Translations under genes and position numbers: made by a program
Shown: positions 19,502 to 28,764 of the stretch, in pieces
How positions within the stretch are numbered: position 1 is the stretch's first letter
Layout of the letters: each line of letters begins with the position of its first letter
Notes under the pieces: model-generated
What the model was told of the DNA's origin: nothing
The model's database searches: none
What the model saw: only the letters and a program-made list of their open reading frames with translations
Assembly (NCBI RefSeq): GCF_000235565.1
Contig: NC_017527.1
Coordinates: 2,170,001 to 2,234,000, forward strand
From: Methanothrix harundinacea 6Ac
GTDB lineage: Archaea > Halobacteriota > Methanosarcinia > Methanotrichales > Methanotrichaceae
Reading direction: 5' to 3'
Length of the DNA stretch: 64,000 bases

Positions 19502-22500
19502 CTACCTCGAGCTGAGCTCGATGAACTTGTCGTAGCATTCGACGGCCTTCCTGTGCTGCCCCAGCTTGTAGAAGGCGTCCCCCTTCCGGTTCCAGCTCCT
19601 GGCATCCCCCGGATTTATGGCCAGAGCGGAATCGTAGCTCTCTATCGCCTCCTCGTGCCTCATGAGGCCGTCTAAGGCCGTCCCCCGAATGTACCAGAGG
19701 TCGGCGGAGGCGGGATCGATCGCAAGAGCCCGGTCGTAGCTCTCGACCGCCTCCTCCAGCCTCCCCAGGCTCTGGAGGATCGTGCCCCTGTTCCGCCATA
19801 CCGCCCCGTCGGTGGGGTCGATCCCGGCGGCGACGTCGTAACAATCGAGGGCCTCAGAGGGCCTCTTCATGCTGGAGAGGAGGTCCCCCTTCCTCTTCCA
19901 GACCTCGGCGGAGGAGGGGTCGGCCTCGGAGGCCCTCTCATAGCTCTCCAGAGCCTCTCCCGTCCTGCCCAGCCCCGCCAGGACCCCGCCCCTCCGGAGC
20001 CACGCTCCGGCGTCGGCGGGTCGAGGGCGATGGCCGCCTCGTAGCATCCGATCGCCTCCTCCGCCCGGCCCTGGGCCTCGAAGACCGAACCCCTCCCCCG
20101 CTGCGCCTCCCCGGAGGAGGGGTCGAGGGCGATCGCCCGATCGAAGGAGGCGGCGGCATCCTCCAGCCTCCCCGCCTTCATGAGGGCCCGGCCCCTCATC
20201 GACCACGCCTCCGGATCCTCTTGATCGAGGGCGATGGCCCGATCGAAGGAGGCTACGGCATCCTCGAGCCTCCCCGCCTCCTCCAGGACCCCGCCCCTCC
20301 CGATCCAGAGGAGGTTATCCGAGGAGTTGATGGCGATAGCCCGATCGTAGCTGTCTATCGCCTCGTCGTACCTCAGGAGGCCCGCCAGGGCGAGCCCCCG
20401 GCCGTGCCAGGCGCCGCCGTCCTCGGAGGCGTTCGCCAGGATCCGATCGAAGGTGGCGGAGGCCTCCTCGAACCTCCCGAGGGCGAGGAGGGCCTCCCCC
20501 CTCCCCCGGGCCGCCTCCAGGTCGTCGGGGTCCTCCTGAAGGGCGAGGTCGTAGGAGGCGAGGGCGCCATCGTAATCTCCCAGCCTCAGGAGGACGAACC
20601 CCCTCCTGAGGATGACCTCCTCATAGCCGGGGTCTATCTCGACGACGCGGTCGTAGCATTCGGCGGATCGCTCATAATCGCCGAGGATCTGGTGGGCCAG
20701 ACCCTTCTGGTACCAGGCCTTCGCCTCCAGGGGGCTCACCTCTAAAACCTTCTCGTAGCATTCTATCGCCTCGTCGTACCTCCCCAGGCTGTAGAGGGCC
20801 TCCCCCTTCTCGTACCGGTCGAGCTCTATGACCCGGTCGTAGCTCTCTATCGCCTCGCCGTACCTCCCCAGGCTGAAGAGGACGACCCCCCGGTTGTACC
20901 AGAGGGAGACCTCCGACGGGCTGATCTCCAGGGCCTCGTCGTAGCAATCTATCGCCTCATCAGACCGCCCGAGGGCGTAGAGGGCGAGCCCCTTCAGCCT
21001 CCAAACCCCCTCATAAGAGGGGTCGATCTCGATCACCTCGTCGAAGCTCTCGACCGCCTCCTCCAGCCGGCTCGCGTTGTAGAGGAGGAGGCCCCGGTTG
21101 TACCAGACCGCCGGGTCGCCGGGATAGAGGGCGATCGCCCCGTCGTAAGCCTCGACCGCCCGATCGTAGATCCCGGCGGCGGCGAAGGCGTCTCCCATCC
21201 CGACCCAGGCGTCGACCCGGGAGCCGTTGAGGGCCGCCGCCTCGCCGTAGCTGGCGGAAGCCTCCTCGTACCTCCCCAGGGTGTAGAGGGCCACCCCCCG
21301 GTTGTACCAGGCGTTCTCGTACCCCGGGTCGATCCCTATTACATCGCCGTAACACCCGACGGATTCGTTGTACCTCTCGAGGGAGTAGAGGATGTTGCAC
21401 CTGTTGTTCAGGACTTCCGGCCGGCGCGGGCCCGCCTCCAGGGCCTCGTCGTAACAGTCGAGGGCCTCCTCGTACCTGCCGAGGCTGCCCAGGGCGAGGG
21501 CCTTGTCGTACCAGACGTCCCCATTCTCCGGGTCGATCTCCAGCACCCGGTCGTAGCAGCCCGCGGCCTCGTCATACCTACCCAGGCTGTAGAGGGCGAG
21601 CCCCCGGTTGTACCACGCCTCCGACAGGTTCGGGTCGATCTCGATCAGCCGGTCGTAGGCCTCCAGCGCCTCCTCCCCTCTTCCGAGCCGCTGGAGGACC
21701 ACCCCCAGGTTGTACCAGGGGTTGGAGTACTCCGGATCTATCTCCACCGCCCTCCGATAACATTCCTGGGCTTCGTCGAACCTTCCGAGGGCGTAGAGGG
21801 CGTTCCCCTTGTTGTTCCAGACGGCGACGAGGCTAGGATCGATATCGATAGCCCGGTCGTAGCAGTCGATCGCCTCCTCCACCCTCCCGAGGCTGTAGAA
21901 GGCGAGCCCCTTGTTGAACCAGGCGGGGTGGTAAAGGGGGTCGATCTCGACGGCGGCGTCGTAGCATTTGAACGCCTCCTCATGCCTTCCGAGGGCGTAG
22001 AGGGCTATCCCCTTGTTGTACCAGACGTCGGTGAGGGAGGGGTCGATATCGATCGCCCGGTCGTAACAATCGATCGCCTCCTCCGCCCTCCCGAGGCTGT
22101 AGAGGGCGAGAGCCTTGCCGTGCCAGGAGGCGGCGTCATCCCCGTCGATGGTGATGGCGAAGTCGTAAGATTCGATGGCCTTCTCGTAACGCCCAAGGCC
22201 GCAGAGGGCGAGCCCCTTCTGGTACCAGAGGTCCCCCTGGGCGGGGTCGAAGACGATGGCCTCATCGTAAGACCTCACCGCCTCCTCATACCTCCCCAGG
22301 CTGTAGAGGGCGAGCCCCCTCGCCCGCCATAGGTCGGGGCCGGTGGAGTTGAACTCCATCGCCCGGTCGTAACAGTCGATAGCCTCGTCGTAGATCCCCA
22401 GGCCGTAGAGGACGAAGCCCTTGCTGTACCAGATGTGGGGGTCCTGGGGGTCGATCTCCAGGGACCGGTTGAAGCAAGACAGGGCCTCGTCCAGCCGTCC

Positions 22501-22716
22501 CAGATCGCTGAGGATGTACCCCTTCAGACTCCAGGCGTCGGGGTAGGCGGGATCGATGTCCAGAGACTTGTTAACATAAAGAAGAGCTAAGTCGTAAGAT
22601 TCATTCGAGTAGAAGCCTATCGCCTTCCCGAGCCATCCTCCCGACGGCTCCTCTCCGGCGGCGGGGGATGCGGAGGCGATGGCCAGGAGGAGGATCGTGA
22701 GGGCCGAGATCTTCAT
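19502..22716 (-). CDS. Giant secreted TPR protein, interrupted by a one-base frameshift
   Basis: The locus encodes a signal peptide (MKISALTILLLAIASASPAAG) and about 30 TPR units in roughly 1071 residues if one base is restored. The upstream frame is open from 22716 to 19867 but leaves TPR sequence at about 20020 (after IALDP); the repeats then continue without a gap in the next frame (ADAGAWLRRGGVLAGLGRTG) to the stop at 19502. The slip lies in a GGG/CCC run at 20018-20020. One unit near 20815 is shortened by about ten residues (VIELDRYEKGEALYSLG). A TATA-like AATATATCG lies near 22743. Sequencing error or a real break cannot be separated here. Confidence 0.8.
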
Positions 22717-22722
22717 GCCTGA

Positions 22723-23259
22723 TCAGATCGCTCTATTTGTCGATATATTTTTTGGTTTGGAGGAAGGCCCCGCCCTTCCGGACCTCCGCCCTTCTGGAGG
22801 GGAGAAGGACCCTGATCCACCGTCAGGCGGCTTGAGCCTCCTGGTCATCAGGAGGGCGTCCCTCCCGGGGCCGTAGTAGCCCCGCAGGAGGCCGGCCTTC
22901 CCGTAGCCGAGGCCGGCGTAGAGGGCGACGGCCCTCTCGTTCTCCGCCGAGACCTCGAGGAGGGCGGCCTTTGCCCCCTGGGAGGCGAGCTCCTCCTCCA
23001 GCGCCACCATCAGCCTCCGGCCCACGCCCCGGCCGCGCCCTTCGGGGAGGACCTCCAGGGTCAGGACCTTCCCCCACCCTCCCCTCGCAAAGCCCGCGAC
23101 GAACCCGACTATGGACCCCCCCTCGGCCACCAGGGCCGTCGCCTCCGCCAGGATGAGGGCGACGGTCTCGGCGGGGAAGGCCACCTCCGGGGGGAAGCAG
23201 GCCCTCTCCAGGGCGAGGACCGTGGGGAGGTCCCCGGGCCGGCCCCTTCGGATCCTCAT
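22723..23259 (-). CDS. GNAT N-acetyltransferase, RimI-like
   Basis: Acetyl-CoA dependent N-acetyltransferase of 178 residues. The GNAT core is visible: MRIRRGRPGDLPTVLALERA at the start (as in RimI), the acetyl-CoA binding motif VLPEGRGRGVGRRLM (about 90-105) and LLEVSAENERAVALYAGLGY with the conserved late Asn/Tyr region. Archaeal RimI-like enzymes acetylate protein N-termini, but the exact target here is unknown. It overlaps the DUF2111 gene by the four bases ATGA at 23256-23259. The C-terminal 25 residues are a low-complexity tail. Confidence 0.85.
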   Translation of the reverse strand: MRIRRGRPGDLPTVLALERACFPPEVAFPAETVALILAEATALVAEGGSIVGFVAGFARGGWGKVLTLEVLPEGRGRGVGRRLMVALEEELASQGAKAALLEVSAENERAVALYAGLGYGKAGLLRGYYGPGRDALLMTRRLKPPDGGSGSFSPPEGRRSGRAGPSSKPKNISTNRAI

Positions 23260-23636
23260 CTCTTCCCTGAGACCTCTTTGACCACCCCGGCGTAGGCGCC
23301 GAAGACGGCGGGGATGTCGATAGTCCCGACGACGTCTACGACCCCCATCGCCGCGATCACCCCCCCTTCGCTATGGACGATAGGGGCGACAGATACGGGC
23401 ACCCCCTGGTAAACGCCGCTTTTGGGGATGGCCCTCACCGCCTTTCCGGAGGCGATCACCTCCTCCAGGATGGGCCCCGTGTACCCATCGTCGAGGACCT
23501 TCCCCCCCTCCACCCTCACCCCTGGGACCCGGAGGCTCCTCATGGTGACGGGGAGGCCCAGGATCTGGTTTACGGCCAGGGCGATGGGGGCGAGGTCGGA
23601 AGCCCCCGAGTTCTCCGATATTACCAGCTCAGCCAT
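23256..23636 (-). CDS. DUF2111 family protein, methanogen conserved
   Basis: A 126-residue protein recognised as DUF2111, a family found mainly in methanogens and of unknown function. It has a GAF/PAS-like look: MRSLRVPGVRVEGGKVLDDG, VYQGVPVSVAPIVHSEGGVI and a final helix ending EVSGKR. No catalytic residues are evident. A TATA-like CTATATCA (about 23661-23668) is 25-32 bases before the ATG and no Shine-Dalgarno is seen, so the message is probably leaderless. It overlaps the rimI-like gene, so the two are likely cotranslated. Confidence 0.75.
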   Translation of the reverse strand: MAELVISENSGASDLAPIALAVNQILGLPVTMRSLRVPGVRVEGGKVLDDGYTGPILEEVIASGKAVRAIPKSGVYQGVPVSVAPIVHSEGGVIAAMGVVDVVGTIDIPAVFGAYAGVVKEVSGKR

Positions 23637-23675
23637 GGGCTAGTTTCAGGCTCTAATTGTTGATATAGTCTCCCC

Positions 23676-24848
23676 TCACCGTTTCGCGAGGAACCTCGCC
23701 TGGAACCCGTGGTACTTGGCAAAGCCCTCCGAGTCCCTCTGGCTCAGGGTCTTGCTGTCGAAGGAGACCATCTCCTGATCGTATATGGCGTCCGGAGACC
23801 TCCTCCCGACGGAGAAGGCCCTGCCGCAGGAGAGCTTCATCCTGACGACGCCGTTCACCCTCTTCTGGCTCTGGTCGACGAAGGCGGAGAGGTCGGAGTA
23901 CAGGGGATCGTTGACGAGGCCCATGTAGGCGAGCTCCGACCAGGCGTCGTCGACCGAGGCCTTGAACCGCAGCTCCGCCCGGGAGAGGACGAGCCTCTCC
24001 AGGTCCCGGTGGGCGGTGAGGAGGACCGTCGCCGCCGGATGCTCGTAGTTCTCCCTCGCCTTGAGGCCGAGGACCCGGTCCTCGATCATGTCGGTCCTGC
24101 CGACGCCGTGCTCTCCGGCGGTCCTGTTGAGGTTCTCGATCAGCTCGACCCCCCCCATCCTCTCGCCGTCTAAGGCTATCGGAACCCCCGCGGAGAACTC
24201 GATATCGACCTTCTGGGGAGCAAGGCCCCTCTCCGGAGGCTTGGTCCAGGCGTAGATCTCCTCGGGGGGCTCGAAGAAGGGGTCCTCCAGGAGGCCTCCC
24301 TCAATGCTCCTCGACCAGAGGTTCTCGTCGATGGACCAGGGCCTCTCCCGGGTCACGGGGACGTCGATCCCGTGATCGCGAGCGTAGTCGATCTCCCACT
24401 CGCGGCTCAGCTCCAGATCGCGCATGGGAGCCACCACCCGCAGCTCCGTCGCCCGGAAGATCGCCTCGAACCTCAGCTGGTCGTTGCCCCTCCCGGTGCA
24501 GCCGTGGCCCAGGGCGTCGGCCCCCAACCTCTCGGCCACCTCCACCGTCTTTCTGGCTATCAGGGGCCGGGCGATGGCGGTTCCGAGGACGTAGCCCTCG
24601 TAGGAGCCGTTCGCCTTGATGGCGGGGAAGATGTAATCGGTGACGAATTCCTCCTTCGCGTCGATGACGTAGTGCTCATCGCTCAGCTTCTCCGCCCTCT
24701 TATTTCCCCTCTCGATGTCCTCCTTCGGCTGGCCCACGTCCGTCAGGACGGTGATCACCCGCTCAAATCCGTAGCGCTCCCGGAGGAGCGGGATGCAGAC
24801 CGATGTATCGAGCCCTCCAGAGTAGGCGAGGACTATGACTCCAGACAC
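23676..24848 (-). CDS. argG: Argininosuccinate synthase
   Basis: Catalyses citrulline + aspartate + ATP to argininosuccinate in arginine synthesis. Length 390 is normal for the family. The ATP pyrophosphatase P-loop is seen at 8-16 (AYSGGLDTS), followed by family blocks such as [16 protein letters not shown] and [13 protein letters not shown]. The start is a GTG at 24848. A TATA-like TTAAAATAA lies about 36 bases upstream in the 101-base gap shared with the divergent radical SAM gene. No other arginine gene is in the window. Confidence 0.95.
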   Translation of the reverse strand: MSGVIVLAYSGGLDTSVCIPLLRERYGFERVITVLTDVGQPKEDIERGNKRAEKLSDEHYVIDAKEEFVTDYIFPAIKANGSYEGYVLGTAIARPLIARKTVEVAERLGADALGHGCTGRGNDQLRFEAIFRATELRVVAPMRDLELSREWEIDYARDHGIDVPVTRERPWSIDENLWSRSIEGGLLEDPFFEPPEEIYAWTKPPERGLAPQKVDIEFSAGVPIALDGERMGGVELIENLNRTAGEHGVGRTDMIEDRVLGLKARENYEHPAATVLLTAHRDLERLVLSRAELRFKASVDDAWSELAYMGLVNDPLYSDLSAFVDQSQKRVNGVVRMKLSCGRAFSVGRRSPDAIYDQEMVSFDSKTLSQRDSEGFAKYHGFQARFLAKR

Positions 24849-24949
24849 TTAAGTATCACCGGGGGGCTACTCGGCGGGAGGTTATTTTAACTCTGTCGCC
24901 AGGTCGATCGATCGATAACTCTATAACTTCTAGGCCGAGATGGGAAACG

Positions 24950-26050
24950 ATGACCCCTCTACTGAAGACCGCCGCCCTGACGGTGGACTACGACCAGGAT
25001 AGGAGAATGCTCCAGGCCCGAGGAGCGATCTCGGTGCTGGTCCAGCCGGCCCTGAACAAGATCAACCAGCGGCTGACCGAGGAGAAGCCCGCCCTGGTGA
25101 GGGAGAATGACATAGTCGCCTCTACATGGCTACCACCCGTCCCCAGCGGCCCCTTCAAGAGGCTGGTCCTCAGCGAGGCGAAGATCGCCATAGGCAGGTT
25201 TGTCCCCCAGACCGTCAGCATCGAGGTGACGAGGGCGTGCGGCTGCCGCTGTGACCACTGCCTGATAAAAGAGGGCGAGGGGGAGCTCGATACTGAGGAG
25301 ATCAAAAGGGTCGTCGACGAGGCCCTGGAGCTGGGGGCGAGCATCATCACCTTCACCGAGGGGGACCCCCTCCTCCGGGACGATATCCTCGACCTGATCC
25401 GCCACGTCGACCCGGAGCGAGCGGTGGTGAACCTCTTCACCCCGGGCCTGGAGATGACCCCGGAGAGGGCGAAGGAGCTGAAGGATGCAGGCCTCTACAA
25501 CATCCTGATAGGGGTCTACAGCAGAGATCCCTCGGTCCACGACCGGATCAGAGGGGTCGAGGGCGCCCACCAGAAGGCGATCGCCGCCATAAAGATGGCC
25601 CTGGAGGCGGGGCTCCTCGTCACCATGTCGACCCACGTCAAGGGCGACGGGGTCTCGGAGACCCTCGACCTCTACGACCTGGCGGCAGAGCTCGGGGTCC
25701 ACGAGTTCTCGATCTGGGAGGGGATCCCGACCTCTCCGGCGGAGGAGCTGACCACCATAGACCGGGAGACGATCCTCCGGTTCTACAAGAGGGTAAACCG
25801 GACCCCCGGCGGACCCCGGGTCTTTGCCAGCACCTACTTCGAAGGGCAGATGCTCGGCTGCATGGCGGGACGCCGCTGGCTCCACATCGGCGTCGACGGC
25901 GGAGTCAGGCCCTGCCCCTACCTAGACGAGGTGGTGGGAGACGTCCGGGAGCGGCCCCTGAAGGAGATCTGGAAGGCGGTCAGGGCCTCGGGGGAGTTTG
26001 AAATGCTCAGGTCCGACTGCCCCGCCCAGAGCCGGGCCCGCCCCCTCTGA
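24950..26050 (+). CDS. Radical SAM protein with SPASM-like C-terminus
   Basis: A 366-residue radical SAM protein. The [4Fe-4S]-SAM cluster ligands are C97-x3-C101-x2-C104 in TRACGCRCDHCLIK; the TIM-barrel core follows (TFTEGDPLLRDDILDLI). The C-terminus has a Cys-containing block resembling a SPASM/Twitch domain (GCMAGRRWLHIGVDGGVRPC and a further SDCP). About 90 residues precede the radical SAM core. A TATA-like TCTATAAC at about 24919-24926 lies some 25 bases ahead of the ATG, suggesting a leaderless mRNA. The substrate is unknown; relatives modify peptides, cofactors or lipids. Confidence 0.82.
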   Translation: MTPLLKTAALTVDYDQDRRMLQARGAISVLVQPALNKINQRLTEEKPALVRENDIVASTWLPPVPSGPFKRLVLSEAKIAIGRFVPQTVSIEVTRACGCRCDHCLIKEGEGELDTEEIKRVVDEALELGASIITFTEGDPLLRDDILDLIRHVDPERAVVNLFTPGLEMTPERAKELKDAGLYNILIGVYSRDPSVHDRIRGVEGAHQKAIAAIKMALEAGLLVTMSTHVKGDGVSETLDLYDLAAELGVHEFSIWEGIPTSPAEELTTIDRETILRFYKRVNRTPGGPRVFASTYFEGQMLGCMAGRRWLHIGVDGGVRPCPYLDEVVGDVRERPLKEIWKAVRASGEFEMLRSDCPAQSRARPL

Positions 26051-26341
26051 GGGGCGGACTCTGATCGCAGAGGCGGGCGACCCGCACCGGAGCTCTCCAG
26101 TGGAGGAGCTTGCCTTCGGAGACCCCAGTTTTTACAGTCTCATCCCGGGGATCGCCCCGCCGCCTCTCGCATCAAAAGTCAAGACCATTGGCCTCATCTT
26201 CGGTCCCGCCGGGAGGGATCGGAAGGGCATAAGATCGGAAGCGATCGAAATTCCGGGATTAACTTTGGGTCGATGACTATAAAAAAAGCGGTGGAAAATT
26301 ATTAGTACATACATGATCATCACTCAGGAAGAGGATTGGGC
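26051..26341. other. 291-base intergenic region before the arvA-type gene
   Basis: No supported gene is seen. The downstream end carries a TATA box CTATAAAAAAA (about 26277-26287) and a Shine-Dalgarno GGAAGAGG before the ATG at 26342, which is the likely promoter of the GTPase operon with a leader of about 30-35 bases. The upstream 200 bases are GC-rich; open frames there lack coding character. Confidence 0.45.
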
Positions 26342-26977
26342 ATGAGCGTCATCAGAAGTCTAAAGATGAACTTTGCCGTCTGGATAAAATGGATCTTCGG
26401 TAAAAAGAGGGCCAGAATAGGCATATACGGTCCGCCCAACGCCGGAAAGACGACCCTCGCCAACAGGATAGTGAAGGACTGGAGCGGGATGGAGGTGGGC
26501 GGGATATCCAACATACCCCACGAGACGAGGAGGGCCATGAGGACCGACGGCGTGGTGATAAACGCCAACGGATCCAGCGTCGAGCTGGACATCGTCGACA
26601 CGCCGGGGATGGCCACCAAGATCGATTTCAGGGAGTTCATGGCTTACGGCCTGGAGGAGGAGGAGGCAAAGAGGAGGGCCAAGGAGGCGACGGAGGGGGT
26701 CATCGAGGCGATCAAATGGCTGGAAGATCTGGACGGCGTCCTTCTGGTGATGGACTCTACCGAAGATCCTTACACCCAGGTGAACGTGACGGTGGTGGGA
26801 AATATGGAGGCGAGAAAGCTCCCCCTCCTGATCGTCGCGAACAAGATGGACCTGCCCAAAGCCTCTCCTTCCAGGATCAAGGCGGCCTTTCCACAGCATC
26901 CCTTGGTCTCCGTCTCGGCGCTGGAGGGGTCGAACATCGATGAGCTGTATGCGGCCATAGCTAGGCACTTCGGGTGA
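26342..26977 (+). CDS. arvA: Era-like small GTPase, OapA/ArvA family
   Basis: Small GTP-binding protein of 211 residues. An N-terminal amphipathic, hydrophobic helix (FAVWIKWIFG) could touch the membrane. GTPase motifs: G1 GPPNAGKT (30-37), G3 DTPGM, G4 NKMD and a late SALEG loop. Its place before a DUF2073 protein and a zinc-ribbon protein identifies the euryarchaeal OapABC/ArvABC set. In Haloferax volcanii the GTPase of this set is reported to drive extracellular vesicle formation. The ATG at 26342 has GAGG seven bases upstream and is preferred to an in-frame TTG at 26336. Confidence 0.85.
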   Translation: MSVIRSLKMNFAVWIKWIFGKKRARIGIYGPPNAGKTTLANRIVKDWSGMEVGGISNIPHETRRAMRTDGVVINANGSSVELDIVDTPGMATKIDFREFMAYGLEEEEAKRRAKEATEGVIEAIKWLEDLDGVLLVMDSTEDPYTQVNVTVVGNMEARKLPLLIVANKMDLPKASPSRIKAAFPQHPLVSVSALEGSNIDELYAAIARHFG

Positions 26978-26978
26978 G

Positions 26979-27344
26979 ATGATGCGGGAAGTACAGATGG
27001 ATCTGATCTCCGCCGAGAGGCTGGAGTCCATGTCCTCCATGGAGAAGATCCGGCTCATTCTGAGCAAGGTCAAGAGGGGGAACATCGTGGTGCTGGAGCT
27101 GGGCCTGACCCCCGAGGAGGAGGTCAAGCTGATCGAGATGACGATGACCGAGATCCGCCTCGACGAGTTCTCGGGGATAGAGATCGAGAGCTATCCTGTA
27201 AAGAACGAATCTACGTTTCTGAACAAGATCCTCGGCAAGTCGGGGATCAAGACGAGGATGACGGTCATCGGCCCCGCAAACCAGCTCCGGACCGTCGAGA
27301 AGGACAAGTACCAGATCAGCACCAAGGTCTCGGTCGGTGACTGA
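26979..27344 (+). CDS. arvB: OapB/ArvB family protein (DUF2073)
   Basis: A 121-residue protein of the archaeal DUF2073 family, always found next to the Era-like GTPase. It has a Met/Glu-rich N-terminal helix, a central EEVKLIEMTMTEIRLDEFSG segment and a basic C-terminal half with two short strands (TRMTVIGPANQLRTV). No enzyme motif is visible; it is probably a partner or regulator of the GTPase. It begins one base after the arvA stop, so translational coupling is expected. Confidence 0.82.
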   Translation: MMREVQMDLISAERLESMSSMEKIRLILSKVKRGNIVVLELGLTPEEEVKLIEMTMTEIRLDEFSGIEIESYPVKNESTFLNKILGKSGIKTRMTVIGPANQLRTVEKDKYQISTKVSVGD

Positions 27345-27349
27345 CCAGC

Positions 27350-27946
27350 ATGCCCCACATGTGCACCCGATGTAGGAGCGTCTTCGATGACGGCATGGAC
27401 GTTCTGGAGGGGTGTCCCGTCTGCGGCTGGAAGAAGTTCCTATTCGTCAAGTCGAAGGAGAAGATAAAGGAGGTCCGGGGCGCCCTGAACGCCTCGGAGA
27501 TCGGCGGACCCTGCGAGCCCTGGCCGGAGGGAGACGACGCCCTCCGAAAGATCCTGAAGGCGCCCCCGCACCAGCCACCCAATATGGAACCTGCCAATAC
27601 GGAAACAGCCAAGAGAGAACCCCCCAGAAAGGGGAGGAAGGGCAGGAGCAGGCGATCCGCTGAGGGGAGAGAAAAACAAAAGGAGACCCCAAAACCGAAG
27701 GGGACTCTGGGGTTCTTCGATCTGGACTCGACGAGAGGGAGAGAACCGCCGCCCCCGGAAGGGGAATCCAAGAACCACCGGATCGACGAGGGGAAGATGC
27801 TGGAGAGCATCCGGATGTCGGAGCCGGGGACCTACGAGCTGAACCTCTCCTCCCTCTTCGAGCGTGACGAGCTGGTGATGGCGCTGAAGGACGGTACGTA
27901 CTTCATAGACCTCTCCTCCGCCTTCAAAAAGTCCAAAAAGGGTTGA
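27350..27946 (+). CDS. arvC: OapC/ArvC family zinc-ribbon protein
   Basis: Protein of 198 residues with an N-terminal zinc ribbon (C5-x2-C8 and C22-x2-C25), a lysine/proline-rich disordered middle (about 70-140) and a conserved C-terminal module beginning SIRMSEPGTYELNLSSLF and ending in a basic KKSKKG tail. The zinc ribbon and C-terminal module are the family marks; the middle is low complexity. It follows arvB by 5 bases. The gene is convergent with a 54-codon gene only 6 bases beyond its stop. Confidence 0.82.
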   Translation: MPHMCTRCRSVFDDGMDVLEGCPVCGWKKFLFVKSKEKIKEVRGALNASEIGGPCEPWPEGDDALRKILKAPPHQPPNMEPANTETAKREPPRKGRKGRSRRSAEGREKQKETPKPKGTLGFFDLDSTRGREPPPPEGESKNHRIDEGKMLESIRMSEPGTYELNLSSLFERDELVMALKDGTYFIDLSSAFKKSKKG

Positions 27947-27952
27947 GGCAGG

Positions 27953-28117
27953 TCAGCCCGTCTCATCTTCCAATTCCACCTCGACGACCATCCTCTTCCA
28001 CTGGGGGTCCACCCCCCGAAGGGACTCGGCAACCCCCGATACCACCTTCATCATCACCTCTTGGGTGAAGGAGTTCATGGGGATGGCATGACCGTCCACC
28101 AGAAGCGTCACCTTCAT
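27953..28117 (-). CDS. Small conserved archaeal protein, 54 residues
   Basis: A 54-codon frame from ATG 28117 to TGA 27953. The product begins MKVTLLVDGHAIPMNSFTQ, continues with a helix VMMKVVSGVAESLRGVD and ends in an acidic strand VVEVELEDETG, giving a beta-alpha-beta outline; small archaeal proteins of this shape (VDG..IPMN.F...V..G...SL.G) are familiar to me but have no function I can name. A strong Shine-Dalgarno (GGAGG followed by GAGAAGG) abuts the ATG. It is convergent with arvC. Compositional and motif evidence make it a real gene despite its size. Confidence 0.72.
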   Translation of the reverse strand: MKVTLLVDGHAIPMNSFTQEVMMKVVSGVAESLRGVDPQWKRMVVEVELEDETG

Positions 28118-28193
28118 CCTTCTCCCTCCATCTCAGGGCCCGTTACCAAGGAGCGACCGTCGGTCCATCTCGCGAAGGCCCGGCTCGGGGCCT

Positions 28194-28589
28194 TCACGCC
28201 CCCCCAAAGATCATCTGCTGAGGGGTGGTCCTGGTGATGTTGCCTATGGAGAAGGGCGGCGTGTAGACCGTCACCCTGGACATGGTCCTGTTGCTGGTGG
28301 AGATCGAGAAGCTGGGGGTGAACTTTATGGGGTTGGCAGCGCCGATCTCCAGAGGGTCCATGCTGGGCCTCCCCGGGAAGTTGCCGAAGCTCCTACCGAG
28401 GCTCCTGACGTCAACGGCGTTGGTGGTGGTCCTGGGGGCTTCCCGGGTGTAGGATATGACCACGGGGGTCGTGCTGGCCTTCATCTCGGCCTTCTTGCCC
28501 AGAGTGCTCAGATCAATTGGAGTTTTGGCTGCGACGCCCAAGCCCACCAGGAGCATGGCGACGATCAGCACCATCAAAATTATTTTCAT
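28194..28589 (-). CDS. Hypothetical secreted protein
   Basis: A 131-residue protein with a clear signal peptide (MKIILMVLIVAMLLVGLGVA). The mature part is Thr/Ser/Pro-rich with short beta-like stretches (VVISYTREAP, RVTVYTPPFSI) and no Cys. I do not recognise a family. GGAGG lies eleven bases before the ATG and a TATA-like element is near 28628-28642. It may be a small cell-surface protein; the region also carries other secreted proteins. Confidence 0.6.
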   Translation of the reverse strand: MKIILMVLIVAMLLVGLGVAAKTPIDLSTLGKKAEMKASTTPVVISYTREAPRTTTNAVDVRSLGRSFGNFPGRPSMDPLEIGAANPIKFTPSFSISTSNRTMSRVTVYTPPFSIGNITRTTPQQMIFGGA

Positions 28590-28764
28590 AGATAGCCTAA
28601 CCTCCCTGTTCTTATGAGCCGGGTCTATGAATTATTACCATTTATTCCTTTTGATGAGGGGAGGCGCCCTGGATTGTATAGGACCTGCGGGAACGGCCGG
28701 GGGGAGATTATACCGTCGGCGATGCAGGAGGCGGACGGGAGGCCTCTCGCGGGATTAGGGAACC

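Noticed and set aside
25998-26276. 92-codon frame beyond the radical SAM gene
   Set aside because: Overlaps the end of the radical SAM gene in another frame, has no Shine-Dalgarno and low-complexity product.
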